Positions 13,408-26,699 are shown, counted from the stretch's first letter. The stretch: 64,000 nucleotides of DNA from Ceratotherium simum simum (GCF_000283155.1 NW_004454262.1:949229-1013228), one strand, 5' to 3'. Notes: a model not told the origin generated them from the letters alone. A program made the numbers and translations.

Positions 13408-14639
13408 TACTTGAGTACTGTTCTACTTAACACCATACTTTTTGCTTTTACATGTACCTTGTGCCGTGAAAAACTTGGCAACGTACTTTGTAGAAGCCTT
13501 TTAAATTGGTGAAAAAGTCCTGTGTTATTTGAGAAACAGTGGATACTGACAGAAAGGCTGTAAAGTATATGCACAGGGGAGCCATATGGAAATTGTGGTG
13601 AGGGTTGAGTCTGCAGTTTTACATTTCCTGCCTTCACTGTTTTTAGGTGTGTTTAACTGTAATACTTTCATTACAACGGAGGAAGGAATTTACCTTCTTG
13701 ATGTCAAGGAGCTGGCTCATTTAAGAGGGAACCAACTTGAAACAGCAGGGCACTGGTCTGTTGATGAGCGTGTTACCCTGGGGGAGTTTGAATGCAGATG
13801 TGCAAACCTTCCACACACACCTTTGAGCTGTGCTGTAGCTTGTCCTCTGGGGAAGTCACTTAGAATGGAAGATGCTTGCCCATCTACAGAACTATGCTTT
13901 CTGAGTGGGAATCGGTGGAAATCTGGCTGAAGGAGAGGGAGACGGAAAGAAAGCAGAAGTGTGCTTCCAAGGTTCCCGAACAGCTTGACTAGCAGCTTTA
14001 TTTGGAGAGCTGCGACCCTTTGGGATCGATGGACTGCAGCCATGTGTTTCATCTGAAGGGTTAGGAATAGATTGAGGAAAAACTGCCTGCTCTGAACTCA
14101 CAGAGAAATAACAAAGTGAGAAGAAAGGACCCTGATTAGCTCAGTGAGATCCTCTGTGGGCTTCCATTTTGCTGCTGGTGAAAGAAAAGCTTCCCCTTCC
14201 CCCTTTTCCTGCAGGTCTTCCTTCCTGCAGCACTGAAGCCTCCAGGGTTGAGGCTAAGGGCGCTGGGCTTACCAAAGAGAACACCTTAAAAAAAGAAGCA
14301 CCAGCTTCCTCGATTGCCAGGCCAACAGAGTGATGTCTCTCACCTTCCCTGTGCTCCCAGAGCGCCACGGGGAGGAAGAAGAGTGGAGTACTGGGTCTTG
14401 GCTCATCTTGCTACAAACCTGATCACAATGGCGAAGCATCAGCTTTGTTGGTTTGCTACGGGCTCCTGAGATGTTTTATTTGTTTCATCAGCCATCAGTT
14501 TTCTGAGGCAAATGCTTACAATCCTGATTGGAAAACTGAAGAAATGGATTCATTGAGAAGCTCAGTGGTTGGTCTCAGCCTTTCTTGGGGAATTGCCTGG
14601 TCCTGGCGTCCCTGTCCTGTTTATTCAGACAGGGAGAGT

Positions 14640-14880
14640 TCAGAGTGGCCCCACTGAGAGAGTTGGCACACAATGCTGTAATTTACACCATCTATCTCTC
14701 TCTGGCTCTTGGGCCTCTGGCAAATTGCATGTCTTTGTGTTGGATTAGTTTGGAATTTAATCATGCATTATTTTCCCTCCAATTAAATTATTTATATATT
14801 TGATTAACATTTTCACTGCTCGGAAGTCAAATTTTCAGTGAAACCACAAATAAACGCACACCCATTGAATTTCAGGCCAG
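14640..14880. promoter_or_regulatory. Candidate intronic enhancer (homeodomain-motif rich)
   Basis: This is a repeat-free AT-rich island between GC-richer flanks. Visible motifs are a TGTAATTTACA palindrome (14677-14687), an octamer-like AAATTGCAT (14722-14730), TTAATCATGCATTA (about 14758-14770), CCAATTAAATTATTTA (about 14779-14794), TGATTAAC (about 14801-14808) and a RUNX-like AACCACA (14842-14848). Such clusters are typical of developmental enhancers. GLI3 is known to hold several conserved enhancers in its introns. That this is one of them is inference, since conservation cannot be tested here. Confidence 0.4.
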
Positions 14881-15210
14881 CTTCACATGAGATCAGTCTG
14901 TCTACTGAATGTTAAGAATTCACTGCATATTACTGTTCTTAGCTGCCTAGGGTTTTGGTGAGCAAAGAATGTGTGCTCTTTCCACTCACTTCCAGGAACG
15001 TGATGCAGAGGGAGAAGTCTGTCTGGCCTACCTCCCTCTCCTTGTTTTAGCCCAGGATCCTGATTTTTATTCCTTCCTCCTGCCTTTTCTTTTCTCTGGC
15101 ACTGAAACGTACCTCCTTCTAGTTTTACGTCCTCAGGCTTGAGAGCCAGCCCGACAGAGCAAGTCATGGGCTCTGCTAACCCAAGAAGGAAACTTTGAAA
15201 TCATCTAGTT

Positions 15211-15508
15211 CAAGGGTGAGCACGCAAATGGCCTGCAGGCCAGATCTGGCCCACTGCCTGTTTTTGCACAGCTCATGAGCAAAGAATGGTTTTTATAGTT
15301 TCAAACAGTGGGAAAAAAATTTTTAAAGACTATTTCATGATGTGAAATTTTTGGTGTCCGTAGATAAACAGCTGTACCTGTTCATTGACATCTTGTCTAT
15401 GGCTCTTCTCCAGAAACAGCAGCAGCGTTGAGTAGCTGCAACAGAGCCCTTTGGCCAGCAAATATTTACTATTTGGCTTTTTACGCTTAAAAGGTTTGCC
15501 AACACCTG
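15211..15508. mobile_element. Non-autonomous hAT-Charlie (MER-type) DNA transposon
   Basis: A complete 298 bp copy with diverged terminal inverted repeats (CAAGGGTGAGC at the left, GCCAACACCTG at the right). It is flanked by a perfect 8 bp target duplication ATCTAGTT at 15203-15210 and 15509-15516, as expected for hAT elements. Internal blocks such as GGCCTGCAGGCCAGATCTGGCCC, GTCTATGGCTCTTCTCC, GAGTAGCTGCAACAGAG and AAATATTTACTATTTGGC fit the GGTCGGCAAAC-type MER group. It has no coding capacity. It has landed in an older MIR-like sequence that resumes at 15517. Confidence 0.88.
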
Positions 15509-15516
15509 ATCTAGTT

Positions 15517-15640
15517 CATCACCCTGATTTTACAGATGAGAAAATTAAGAGCCAGATAGGAGAACTGACCTGTCCAAAGGTGCACAGCTCATAAGAAATT
15601 GATCTTCTGATGGCCCCAGTGCTCTCTCCACTGTGGCATA
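15517..15640 (+). repeat. MIR-like fragment
   Basis: CACCCTGATTTTACAGATGAG, then AAATTAAGAGCCAGATAGG and TGTCCAAAGGTGCACAGCTC follow the MIR order (ATTTTACAGATGAGGAAACTGAG..CCAAGGTCACACAGCT). It was split from its left part by the hAT insertion. Confidence 0.55.
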
Positions 15641-16984
15641 AGGGCTGACCTAAGACGAGCCCTGCAGGAGCACTGGCTGCAGAGGCCAAAGCAGCTTTTT
15701 GAAAGAAAAGTAAATATTTAGGACACATGAACGTGTCAAGTCTCTGATCTCTTAGAATTTTAATTCCTCTTGAAATCTAGCTCCAGGAAATATTTTAAGC
15801 TTAAAATGCATTTGAACTACCTAAATAGGCAGAAGGACGGCTGCATATTTCTTTATAGGAATTGATTACGTCTTATGCTTAGCATTTGGACCATAAAGAC
15901 AAGCAAGATGCACCTGGTCCCTGCCTGCTGAGGTGGTAGAATCTCATTTCAAGAAAAATAACTTGTGGTCTCCATCCAAGTCTGTACTCGAGCAGTTTCA
16001 AAAAATTACAAAAGCACGTTAGATAGAACTCGGGTCCATTCTTTGAGGCAGAAAGGGAAAATTCCCAAGGTGCTAACCTTTCTGAAAGTGAGGTTGCTTC
16101 CACTGTCCAGTGCATGTTCTTCCCTGCCCTCCTCATGTGGAGACAGCACTGGGTGTTGTGCTCGTTGACTGGCACAGGGTTCCTGCTGCTGGAATTTTCA
16201 GACATTGTCCCAGAGGCCAAGATCGATGAAACTTGGTGAAATATAACTATGAAATGATTTGATTTTTCCAGTCACTGCCCTCGTCAGCTCGTTGTCAGTT
16301 CTCCCCTCCCAGCTTAGTAGCGGATCCCTCAACACCCTTGTAGGCAGCTTCTGCAACTCCTCAGTCACTTTGGGTTACTAAAACCCATCTAGTTTAAACT
16401 TCTAACCTCACATTCACTTCAGAGCCTTCCTTCCCTATACTGGCCAGGCAAGCACTCAAGGGAGATGGTGGAGTGTTTGCTCCTCCTCTGCGGCCCCACC
16501 TGAAGGGGAAGACCTCTCCCCTCTCCTCCTAGAGTCTAGCTCCTGCAGTGTGTTGGGGAGGGGAACAGACGAGAGTCTCTTGGTCATCCCAGTTCCCCTT
16601 AGTAACGCCAATTAACTTTGATGCCCTTCTCCTCGGGGGCAGGCATCCAAGTGCTGGCTTCTAGTGGGGTGTATGTGAGTTCTGTCCAGGGGTATATCCC
16701 ATTGTCTCGCTGCTGGAGACCTGACCCAGCACGCTGCATTCTAGGTGGGCCCAAACTTGGCTACCTCAGTGATATCCACCAGACCCATGGAAGCCCCTGC
16801 CTTCTTACACCAAGTGATGGCAATGCTGGAAGCCTCCTGTGTCTGCCTGGCCCATTCTCTCCCGCCATGCATGTTCCTCACCCTATTCCTCACAGACACC
16901 AAGTTCTGTCCTTCTACAGATGCTTCTGTCTCATCTTTCTGCGATGGTGTCCCCTTCTCCCCACTCCCATCCTTACCTGCACAC

Positions 16985-17295
16985 CTGGCAGGTCTCCAGT
17001 CATCCTTCAGTCCTCCTTTAAATGCCACTTCTTTGGAGAAGCTGACCCTGATCTCTGGTGCTCCACTCGGATTTGGGACCCTCTGTTAATTGTTTATATA
17101 AAACCCTCTTATTTCCCTTTATAACACTGATCACAACTATAATTGTATAGTAATTTAAGTCATTATCCTTTCCCCTCCAGTAGACTGTAATTTCCTTGGG
17201 GCAGGAATCATGTCTGTCTGATTCCCCAGCACAGGGCCAGCTGCGGAGTGGCACTCAGTACATATGTGTAAATACGTGCGAGATGAATGAAATGT
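16985..17295 (+). repeat. LINE-2 3' end, sense
   Basis: The blocks follow the L2 terminus: AAATGCCACTTCTTTGGAG, AAGCTGACCCTGATCTC, ATAACACTGATCACAACTAT, AGACTGTAATTTCCTTGGGG, CAGGAATCATGTCTGTCTG, CCCCAGCACAGGGCCAGC and GATGAATGAAATG. The 168-codon ORF at 16618-17124 and its antisense partner run into this repeat and are not genes. Confidence 0.75.
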
Positions 17296-17524
17296 TGCAA
17301 CCCCAGCATATTCCTTTTATTCCACCCAGCAAGATAGGGTTCACATTTGGATATCTTTCACGTCCTTTGAATTCTTCATAGTATATTATTTTAAAGCAGT
17401 AAAACACCTTATATTAAAATCTTATGGTATGAGTACTAGTGAAATGAGGTTGAAGGAAGATAAGCCAAAGCATAAAGTATAATTTCTTTTGCCTAGTGAA
17501 AGTTTAGTTTGTTGCATGAGTCAA

Positions 17525-17640
17525 ATCAATTCAACAAATATTTACGAGGACCTGCCAAGTACCAGGGACAGTTGTCAACTGCTGTTGAAACTATGAAACT
17601 AAAAGACGTGGGTCCTGGCCTCAAGGAGTGGGCTCAGCCC
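17525..17640 (-). repeat. LINE-2 3' end, antisense
   Basis: AATTCAACAAATATTTACGAGG, CTGCCAAGTACCAGGGAC and the GGTCCTGGCCTCAAGGAG block are the reverse of the L2 terminus. Confidence 0.7.
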
Positions 17641-19099
17641 AAATTCTAATTCAGTTTTCCAATTTTAACTTTGCCTGCCTCCCTCCTCCCTTCCTGCTTC
17701 CCCGCCTCCCCTCCTTCCTTCTTTTTCTTTCACATATATTAATCCAAGGTCTCAAGCTTTATTTCCAATAACTTGGGAAAAAAACTGCACCAGGAGCAAT
17801 TTTTATGGAGTGGTTTTGTGTGATCATTTATTTTTCTCCCTGGAAAGGAGAATGCAGAGAACCTCTCTGTATTATGTAGGCTTAAAGGCTGGCCTTCGGC
17901 ACATATTTGGGACAATCCTGAGTGATGTGAGTGGACTGCAGAAATGGACTTGAAGCATAAATTTAAAGATTGCACATTGTCCCCCATCCAGCACATCTGT
18001 TCTCTTCATATACTTAGATGCGCCAGCATAACTTTCAAGAAACACTAATACTTAGGACAGTTGACTTTTTATAGGAAACCACATCTGTTTGTGACGGGGT
18101 TGCTGTACCATCATGAACCTGAGAGATTCTGTGTGGTTCCTTGTCATGTGCTTCTGGAAGGATCCTCGTTGTCTCCCGGTGCACTGTGCTGTGTCACCGA
18201 CTCTTCTGTTCCTCAGGCTTTCTGGGAGCTGCTCAAGGAGAGGAGAGTGACTAGTCATTGCATTTCTCTGGCCTCCTCCAGTTTTAAACTCCAGACATAG
18301 CAGGACAGCCTTCCTTTGTCCCTACAGCAGTAGGCCGCCTAGTGGAGTAACTGGGAAAGCCCCACTGTGATGGTGGAATTTTACCTGCAGGCCCCCAGGG
18401 ACCACTCCCTTAGGAGCCAGAGCCTAAGGAGAAAGGAATGAAAGGTTCTGTCGCTGCTACACAGTGCATGGAACCCAAGGGGGGCTTTCTCCTATTGGAC
18501 AAATTTATTTGTGGTGTATTTCTATGTACATTTGAGAAAGTGCTTGCAAAAGCCTTAAATTAAGGCAAGTAAAACGTGGAGTCACCAGAGAATAAAACCA
18601 ACAGGATCAACTGAGGACACAAATTTCCTCAGTAATCTATAACTGGACATTTAAATCATATAATCGCCTTATTGAAATTGACTTAAATTTCATCCAAATT
18701 AAGAATCTTCTCTTCCTCTGGTGCTACCATAGGTTTCTCATGTCTCCCAGTGGGGGGGCACTTGATGTATGAATCCAAGGAACTCTATAAAAAATTACTC
18801 TAAAACTTTGAATTGATGAGGAATTCAGGGAAATTCATCTTCATTTTAAAAACTAAATTAATAGGATTGTAGAGCTGGAGAGAATCTTAGACACTAGGTA
18901 ATCCATTCCTTTATTTTGTACATGAAGACAGCGAAGATCCCGAGAGACTAAAGCATTTGGTTGACGATCACCTGGTCCTCACCTTCAGTATCTGGTTTGT
19001 TTCTCTGTGATTCTTATCCAAGAAGAAATTCCACTAATTGGAAATAAAGTGTAGTTTGAAAAAGTACTTTGTTTTTTCTTGCTCCTTATTCCGAAATTG

Positions 19100-19152
19100 T
19101 ACGTGTGTGCATGTGTGTGCGTGTGTGTGCATGTGCTTGTGCATGTGTGCCC
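19100..19152. repeat. GT/GCAT-rich low-complexity tract
   Basis: Alternating purine-pyrimidine sequence built of GTGTGTGC and ATGTGC units. The 133-codon ORF at 19079-19480 runs through it and has no other support. Confidence 0.8.
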
Positions 19153-19531
19153 TTTCTGCAGCCTGAGCCATGGCTCTAACCCACAGCCTAGAGTGCGTGA
19201 GAGCTGGAGAGCACCCCTGTGGTCAGTTAGCCTTGACCCCCACTTGGCAGATGTGGCCTCCGGAGGTGCAGAGAGGACACATGTGGCTCACCCTGTTGCA
19301 CAGTTCCGTTCTTCAGATGCTCTAGGCAGTACTTTTTCTGGGACACCAGGCTGCCTCCAGACAGGCCGCTCTGGCTGGTTAGGAAGTATACATGTGCATT
19401 TGGTAAAAGCAAGCTTACTTAAGAAAGATACTAACTGGAACAAAACAATCCGTAATATAAAGTTATCGTGGAGTCTTTAGGGCTTATGTTGGGGCATTTT
19501 TGGCACTCCCTTCTGTCGCCTTCAGGAATGA

Positions 19532-19963
<432 letters not shown>

Positions 19964-20005
19964 TGATGGCTGAGCCCTGGGGGATGATGGAAGTGTTTTA
20001 GACCC

Positions 20006-20157
20006 GCACTGTCCAACACGGTGGCCACAAGCCACATACGCCTCTTGAGCGCTTTTGAGATGTGGCTAGAGCAACCGAGGAACTGATTTTTTAAATTTAA
20101 TTTAACTTTAAATATAAATATCCCCACGTGGCTAGCAGCTATCGTGTTGGACAGTGC
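20006..20157. mobile_element. Short hAT-Charlie (MER-type) element
   Basis: A 16 bp inverted pair bounds about 150 bp: GCACTGTCCAACACGG on the left, and its near-perfect complement TCGTGTTGGACAGTGC on the right. The inside carries GGTGGCCACAAGCCACAT and GAGATGTGGCTAGAGC, shared with the TGTCCAATA-type MER elements of mammals. I see no clear 8 bp target duplication. Confidence 0.75.
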
Positions 20158-20244
20158 AACTCTGCAGACTGGCAAGTCTTGGGGGGGACGCACTGGCTGG
20201 CTCTGGGAACGAGCACATGGCCACCATGCCTGTCCTAGCACAAC

Positions 20245-20267
20245 TGCCCATTGCCCATTGCCCATTG
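20245..20267. repeat. Heptamer tandem repeat (GCCCATT)3
   Basis: Three exact copies of GCCCATT follow directly on AACT. Confidence 0.85.
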
Positions 20268-20845
20268 TTCTTGGAGGGCAAAGGGAGGTGCCAGCTTCGA
20301 CTTGAACAGCTTAAGTCGACTTTTTGAAAAGATAACCTATATGGCTCTAGAGTTTTTCCTTGTTCTCCTAGTCTGTCCCCATGGCCCAGAACAGACCTGT
20401 GAGTGGGCTGGGACTCCAGCGGGCTAAGCCTTCTTCCCTGAGGTGCCCGCCAGGCACACTGGGCACTGCTCAGCCTGGTACTTTACATCTTAAAGGCCCT
20501 TTACAAACATGATCAAATTCCATGCCTTTGTATGGACACAAAGCCATATTAATGAACTTTGTGCTGAATCTGAAATCAGTGGGAATTCAAGGAGATCAAT
20601 GAGCAGATAATGAAACCCATTGTCCACATTGAGTGGGCTGTTAAAAAAAAAAAAAAAACTCCAGGACTTTGACTAGCACTGAAAATGCTCTCTCTCCAAC
20701 TGCACTGAGCCCCATCTGAATCCCAACAAACGCAGAGTTTAGTGGACTTTTGTTCCTTGCTTTGAAAAGCTACTGACCCTCAAAACGCCAGCCTTTCATC
20801 AACTTTGAGGGCGTGGGAGGCATAAGCTGTTATTGTGTGGAGTAA

Positions 20846-21079
<234 letters not shown>

Positions 21080-22399
21080 TAGAAACAAAGAACCTTCACG
21101 GGGAATGTGCATGAAGAGGCGAGCCTGTTCCATCTGTTTCCTCTTGGCCAGCCTGAGCGGGCGCTGACACTGCAGGTAAAGGCTTGGGACCCTGGAGGTA
21201 GGGCTGAAAACTGGGCCTGGTTTGAGAGTAATGCAGATGAAGAGGGAACTTCTTAAAACCCCTGGTAGGCGAGTTTCACGTTGTTCAGAACTGCCACCTA
21301 CTGGTCAGACAGTAGGAGCATTTAACTTGGAATTGCGTCCACCGGCTCTGCCCAGAATAGCATTAATCCATGCAAAGGACAACCCTGTGAGCACCAAGGA
21401 TAGATTCAGAAGCAATGTGTTGACAGCTGACAGCTTACTGCTAAGACAGCCACTTCTATTTGCTTTTTCCAGGTGGTATCTTCAAATGCATTATATCAAA
21501 AAAGACTTTTACAAAGCAACCAGCCTTGGCTAAATACAATTTCCAGACATTCTGAATTCCAAAGGATCTTAGAACCTATTCTCAGACCCCTAGAATGGCT
21601 TGTAGTCAATTATTTAAGATAACATATTGAGTAAAGCTTTGTGTTCATGGGTGGATCCTGTTCTGTTGCTGTTATTTTTAGGTAGTTATCCCCGTAAAAT
21701 TTCAGAGAAGCATAAGAATAAACATGATTTCAAATGATTTTGCTTTCATTTGAATGCTTATCTGCCTGCAGACCTCCAACTTTTCTTTGAAGGTTTAGTT
21801 CAAATTCTGGCTCTGTAAAGCCTTCTCTTGAATGAATCCAGAGATTAACAGAAAGCCTCCCCACATTTGGGGCAGAAATAGTGTAGCTAACCACAATTTG
21901 TTAACATGAGACATAGTTCTGCCCCACAAAGGATGTCATCAGTTTGCTTGAAAGGTGTGAGAGAAGGAGCATTTGACCTTGGCGTGGCTCTCATCTGACC
22001 TCACGAGGTGCCGGTCAAACCTATTCGTGATCTTCCAGTTGGAGAGCTGGGAGAGAGAATCAGGTAAAAGCATGGTGTACTGTTCAGCTCACTGGCCCCT
22101 GGCTGGAAGATGGTGAAGAGGGTCCTCAAATAGAGATAGGGCACAAACATCTCTAACTGAATTCACCACGCTCTCTACAAAGCACGCTCACACGTACACT
22201 CACACATGCAGACTCTTTTTGAAAAGGTCATGTTGGAATAAGGAAACGAGGCATTTAGAATCCTTATTATTGACCAACTCTTTGAAGATGTTTCAGGGGC
22301 GATGTCACATCTCCATTTTTTTATGTCAAAAATGCTTTTACTGTGTGCAATAGTTGCAGGGTAACCTGCTGTACTTGTTTTGTACAGAGTTTTAGGGAG

Positions 22400-22640
22400 T
22401 CCAGAATAGGCAAATCCACAGAGAAAGAAGGTCGATTAGTGGTGGCCAAGGCTGGGAGAGGGTGAATGGGGGTGACTGCTCACAGGTACAGGGCTTCTTT
22501 CTGGGATGATGAAAATATTCTGGAACTTGATAGTGGTGATGATTGCACAACATTGTGAATATACTAAATGTTACTGAATTGTGTAGTTTAAAAGGGTTAT
22601 TTTTATGGTATGTGAGTTTTATCTAAATTTAAAATATTTT
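22400..22640 (+). repeat. L1 3' end (mammalian-wide type)
   Basis: The terminal L1 pattern is seen: GATTAGTGGTGGCCAAGGCTGG, CTTTCTGGGATGATGAAAATATTC, TAGTGGTGATGATTGCACAAC, GTGAATATACTAAATG, TTAAAAGGGTTATTTTTATGG, TGTGAGTTTTATCT. A second copy of the same type sits at about 59440-59679. Confidence 0.8.
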
Positions 22641-23254
22641 AGGGGATTTGATTAATTTAACTTAGAATTCAGTTAATATATTTAACTACATTTCATATAT
22701 TTAAGTACAATTTTGACTAGAAATTTTGAGGGTGTTCATTCCTATAGATTTTAGCACAAGGTTATCTCCTGTTTCTGTGGAGAAATTTGGGCAAGGGGAT
22801 GTTAGAATTGGCACTGCCTAAATATAAACATACTTATTGAGCTTGTTGTCTTTTTATGGACTTAAAATATGTGCACGTCTGTTTGCTTTAATTAAGTGCA
22901 TTATAGTTGAACTTGTATTCTTCGGAGGTAACAAGTGCCATGAGGTATGAGAGTTCAATATCTGTTAGGAGATGAAACGACACCTTGGTCAATAATATCT
23001 TTCACCGAGGTTGAGCAGTTTACCTAAAATAAATTACTAACATTGACTGTAAACACATAAATAAAATTTCATTCACAAACACGTAAGTCATTTTTCTCTA
23101 TTCTCTATACAAGGCTTTGGACTTGCGTATGAATGATGGACAGTTTCAGATACACCAAAATTAAGTTTGACCAGAAAATCCAGATTTGTGTAATCAGACA
23201 ATCCTAAATGAATCCAGACATTTTCTTTCCTTTATTTGCTCTCTTACTTGTACC

Positions 23255-23345
23255 TTCATTCATTCACTGAACAAATATTGATAGCTGGTTTTGAACCAAG
23301 CACTGCTATTCTAGGAGTGGCAAATAGGGTGGAGTAGAACAGGAA
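23255..23345 (-). repeat. LINE-2 3' end, antisense
   Basis: TTCATTCATTCACTGAACAAATATTGATAG, then CCAAGCACTGCTATTCTAGG is the antisense L2 terminus. Confidence 0.65.
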
Positions 23346-23824
23346 AGGAGTAATTCCCATTCAGGGAAGCCAGTCTGGCTTCCTCCCCCACCCCCAGGCT
23401 GCCCTGCCCATTTAGGGCCACTGGACCATAGCAGTGGCCTCTGACAGGACTCCCTACTCCAGACCTGCAGCTCCTGTTCCTCCCAGAGCCACACTAGGCA
23501 GGTTTCCTTGAGCTCTGATTCAGTTGTACCTCCCTCTCCAGAAAGTTCCAAGGGCTCAAGTTTAGACTCCTTAGGCTTGTGCCCCTTATTACCTGGCCCA
23601 AGCCTGCCCTGCCACTCTTGACCTCTCACCATGGTGACCACAAATGGAACCTTCCAGACAACCTGTGCTTGAACTGCTATGCCCGCATGCATGAAGTGGT
23701 CCCACCGCTGGACTTTGCTCAGGACATTCTTTTTTGGCATCCTCTTACCCTCATTTTTATCCCTCAGAATCTTTCCTTCTTTCAGGACCCAACTGCAATG
23801 CCTCCTCCTAATCAAAGCTCCCTT

Positions 23825-23935
23825 ACTGAGTACTTACTGTATGCAACACATGTTGGTAGGCACCTCATGTACATTGTCTTATTTAACCCTCCCCATGATC
23901 CCATGAGCTGGGCATTATACCCAGATATAGGAACT
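23825..23935 (+). repeat. MIR fragment
   Basis: GAGTACTTACTGTATGCAAC, GGTAGGCACCTCATGTACATTGTC, TTTAACCCTCCCCATGATCCC and GGCATTATACCC match the MIR 5'-to-core order. Confidence 0.65.
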
Positions 23936-24797
23936 TAAAAACTGATGCCTCCCACGATCATCCCAACTAAAAAATGATTCCCCCTCGTCCCCATTCTTCT
24001 GTAGCATGCACACTTTGTATTGTAGATAATTACATGCTATCTCATTTTTCCTACCATATTTTATATTCCTTGAGATTAAATCCTGTAGTATACAACTTTG
24101 GGTTAAGTAAGAATCATTAAATGTTTATTGAAAAATTTTATTTAGGTAAATTCTACAAAGTCAAGTAGAAAAAGTATCAACTGCTTTCACAAAGTACCTT
24201 TCCGTGCAGGGAGTCAAAAAGGTAGTGACCACGCCAAAAGTTGAATATCCAGGACAGGAAACGTGGGTAATTCAGTAAGTCTGACAACATCTATCTTTGC
24301 CTACAATTATTTTTCACTTCAGTCATTGATCACAACAAAATTTGGTGGCCAAGCTATGTAATTAGGTTAATGTGTTTTGTTGTGAAGCATAAGTTTCCTG
24401 AACCTGTGTTCTTGCAGGTGGGTCATGTATGAGTTCACATGGGAGGGTACGTGGGCACACATGTACTTGTATGTGCTGGGAGCTGACGAACATTGGTAGA
24501 CTCATTCCACCTCCAGATGTGTCCTCAATTCCAGGCCAGCCCAATACACACATGCATATATTTATCGGAAGAGTGGCTCTTCGAACATGTGGTGCTGGCC
24601 TGGCTTTGTGCTCCCTCTCCCTCCCCATCCCCGCACTCCTGCCCCATACATCCCAGTCTGCCTGTTGATGGAACAGCCTGTCACAGCCGCACAGTGAGCA
24701 AGCCTAGGGCCGATGTCAGAACACCCTAAGGTAATAGCACTGATAGTCAGAGCCATTCTTCTGTCCCTAATGCATAGAATTTCATGTGCTCGTTTCA

Positions 24798-24816
24798 TTA
24801 TATATATATATATATA
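24798..24816. repeat. (AT)n microsatellite
   Basis: About nine TA units follow GTTTCAT. A short likely polymorphic tract. Confidence 0.85.
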
Positions 24817-25708
24817 CTGCAAATCACACAAGCTTCTGAATAGAAGTAATTCATGGTTAATGGGAATCAATTCTACCCAAAAGAATCTCAAATTTGGAGG
24901 TGAAATCTCTCAGGATAATTTTTGGAATCTTCACTTCACTACATTAGGACATTTCATCATTTTAGGTGGCATTCAGTATGTTCTTGTGCTTTTAGTGAAA
25001 AAAGCACGTTTTAGACATACTTTCTGTAAGACAAGGCATCCTTTTTAATATAATGGATGCATTATATTAATCATGCTTTTTTGACTATTGCTTACCTAAT
25101 AGCTCATCTTCTGTTGTACATAGATATAAATATATACTCAGATAAGCATTCACGAATATATTATATTTCAAGCCAAGTAAACAAAATCACAATTTTGAAG
25201 TTGGTCATGAATACAATGCCAGCAGTTCTGTGATTTGAGTAAATATTCAGTTATAAGCATCGATATAATTTTTTATGACTCTCTGTAGGCTTGATCACTG
25301 GCCCACATAGAAAATGAAATTAGCATTAAATACTTTATAGACCTCAGTACTCAGACCAGGACTCCTCGTCTCCAGGACACCATGCGTCAGCCCTCTTCAG
25401 TTTATGAGTGAGCATTCATAGACAGTCTAACAGGGCTTACGACTTTGAAGATAAGAAAGATTCAGGATATTCTGAGCCCTGAACATCCCCACGCAGCTGT
25501 AATACTATCCAAAGGAATATATTTTAGTGATACATAACATGGGAGAGGCTGTAGGCAATTTTCTTATTATGCCTATGTGTAAAGAGCCCATTTTCAAAGG
25601 GGGCAGGGTGATGTTAAATCTGAGAACCGGGACATCCACAAGAAATTTCCTCACACAAGCTTTGTAGCATTCTTCTGATTGGATAATGGGTGTCTTTCAA
25701 GCCGCCTT

Positions 25709-25752
25709 CCATCATCATAATCATCATCATCTTCACCATCATCATCCTCAAA
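25709..25752. repeat. (ATC)n microsatellite, imperfect
   Basis: Tandem CATCAT units with AATCAT and CTTCAC interruptions. Confidence 0.85.
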
Positions 25753-26081
25753 TATCTATTGAGCAGCTACCGTGACACCACGATGCTTCTTCCTACTCAC
25801 AGGATAAATGTTCCCAAGAACATAAAGGCAATTTACATGTTCTTAGCTCTCCCTGAGCACTCTCTGAAATAATCTATTAAAGCTGGGTTCTGTGGACCCT
25901 GAACAATGTTCAAATGGCCTTTATTAAACCCTTAGTACCCAGAGGTATTTGAACACCTCAAAGCTTTGTGAAAGTGCTTTGAAAGAATTAAAAATATAAT
26001 GTGCAACCACAAAAGGCTGTCGGGCTGGGGCGTAATCGCTTTCATAACAATCTGTTATTTCATTCTTGTGGCATTTGGCAG

Positions 26082-26372
26082 AAACCATATGTGTGCAAAA
26101 TCCCAGGCTGCACGAAGCGCTACACAGACCCAAGCTCCCTCCGGAAACACGTGAAGACAGTGCACGGCCCAGAGGCTCATGTCACCAAGAAGCAGCGTGG
26201 GGACATACATCCACGGCCCCCACCACCGCGAGATTCCGGCAGCCATTCACAGGGCAGGTCGCCCGGCCGGCAGACTCAGGGAGCCCTTGGTGAGCAGAAG
26301 GACCTCAGCAACACTACCTCAAAGCGGGAAGAATGCCTCCAAGTGAAAACGGTCAAGGCCGAGAAGCCCATG
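26082..26372 (+). CDS. GLI3: GLI3 exon 13: zinc finger 5 and start of processing region
   Basis: 291 nt, phase 0, residues 605-701 (human c.1813-2103), between TTTGGCAG and GTATGT. It opens [14 protein letters not shown]. Finger 5 is C609, C614, H627, H632. After the fingers comes a basic/proline segment ([16 protein letters not shown]) and a Ser-rich linker ending [10 protein letters not shown]. Proteasome trimming of full-length GLI3 to the repressor form stops in about this part of the protein. If the exon is not spliced on, translation reads seven codons into the intron (VCHSLSC) and stops. That product would end very near the C-terminus of the natural repressor. Confidence 0.98.
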
Positions 26373-26699
26373 GTATGTCATTCGCTTTCCTGCTGATTTT
26401 CCCAAAGCCGTCCTGGGTCATTTAAAAGAACCAGGAGGGCACCCAGAGGGACAGACTGCTCCTGCCCTCACTGCGTCAGGCTCTCTGGTTTAAGGAGGTG
26501 AGGAGCTCAGCGATCTGGATTGCTTACTCGAAGTTGATCTCCATAGAATAACTCAGCTCAGAAAAGCTTTTCAAGGTTTCCTAACTGGTTTTTAAAATCG
26601 AGCTGGAACCGTACCAACTTGTGGCAGGTAGAAAGACACAGCTGTCTCTATTTTCAGTGGGCCCGTGATGTAGAAAATCACTCAGTCGGTCTCTCTGTA

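Noticed and set aside
16618..17124. 168-codon ORF in intron 10
   Set aside because: Its 3' half is a LINE-2 terminus, and it overlaps antisense and other-frame ORFs with no recognisable protein.
23306..23938. 169-codon minus ORF and 119-codon plus ORF
   Set aside because: They overlap on opposite strands, run into L2 and MIR sequence, and show no domain.
26314..26321. let-7 seed complement CTACCTCA in exon 13
   Set aside because: It lies in coding sequence fixed by conserved codons (TTSK). A chance octamer is the simpler reading.
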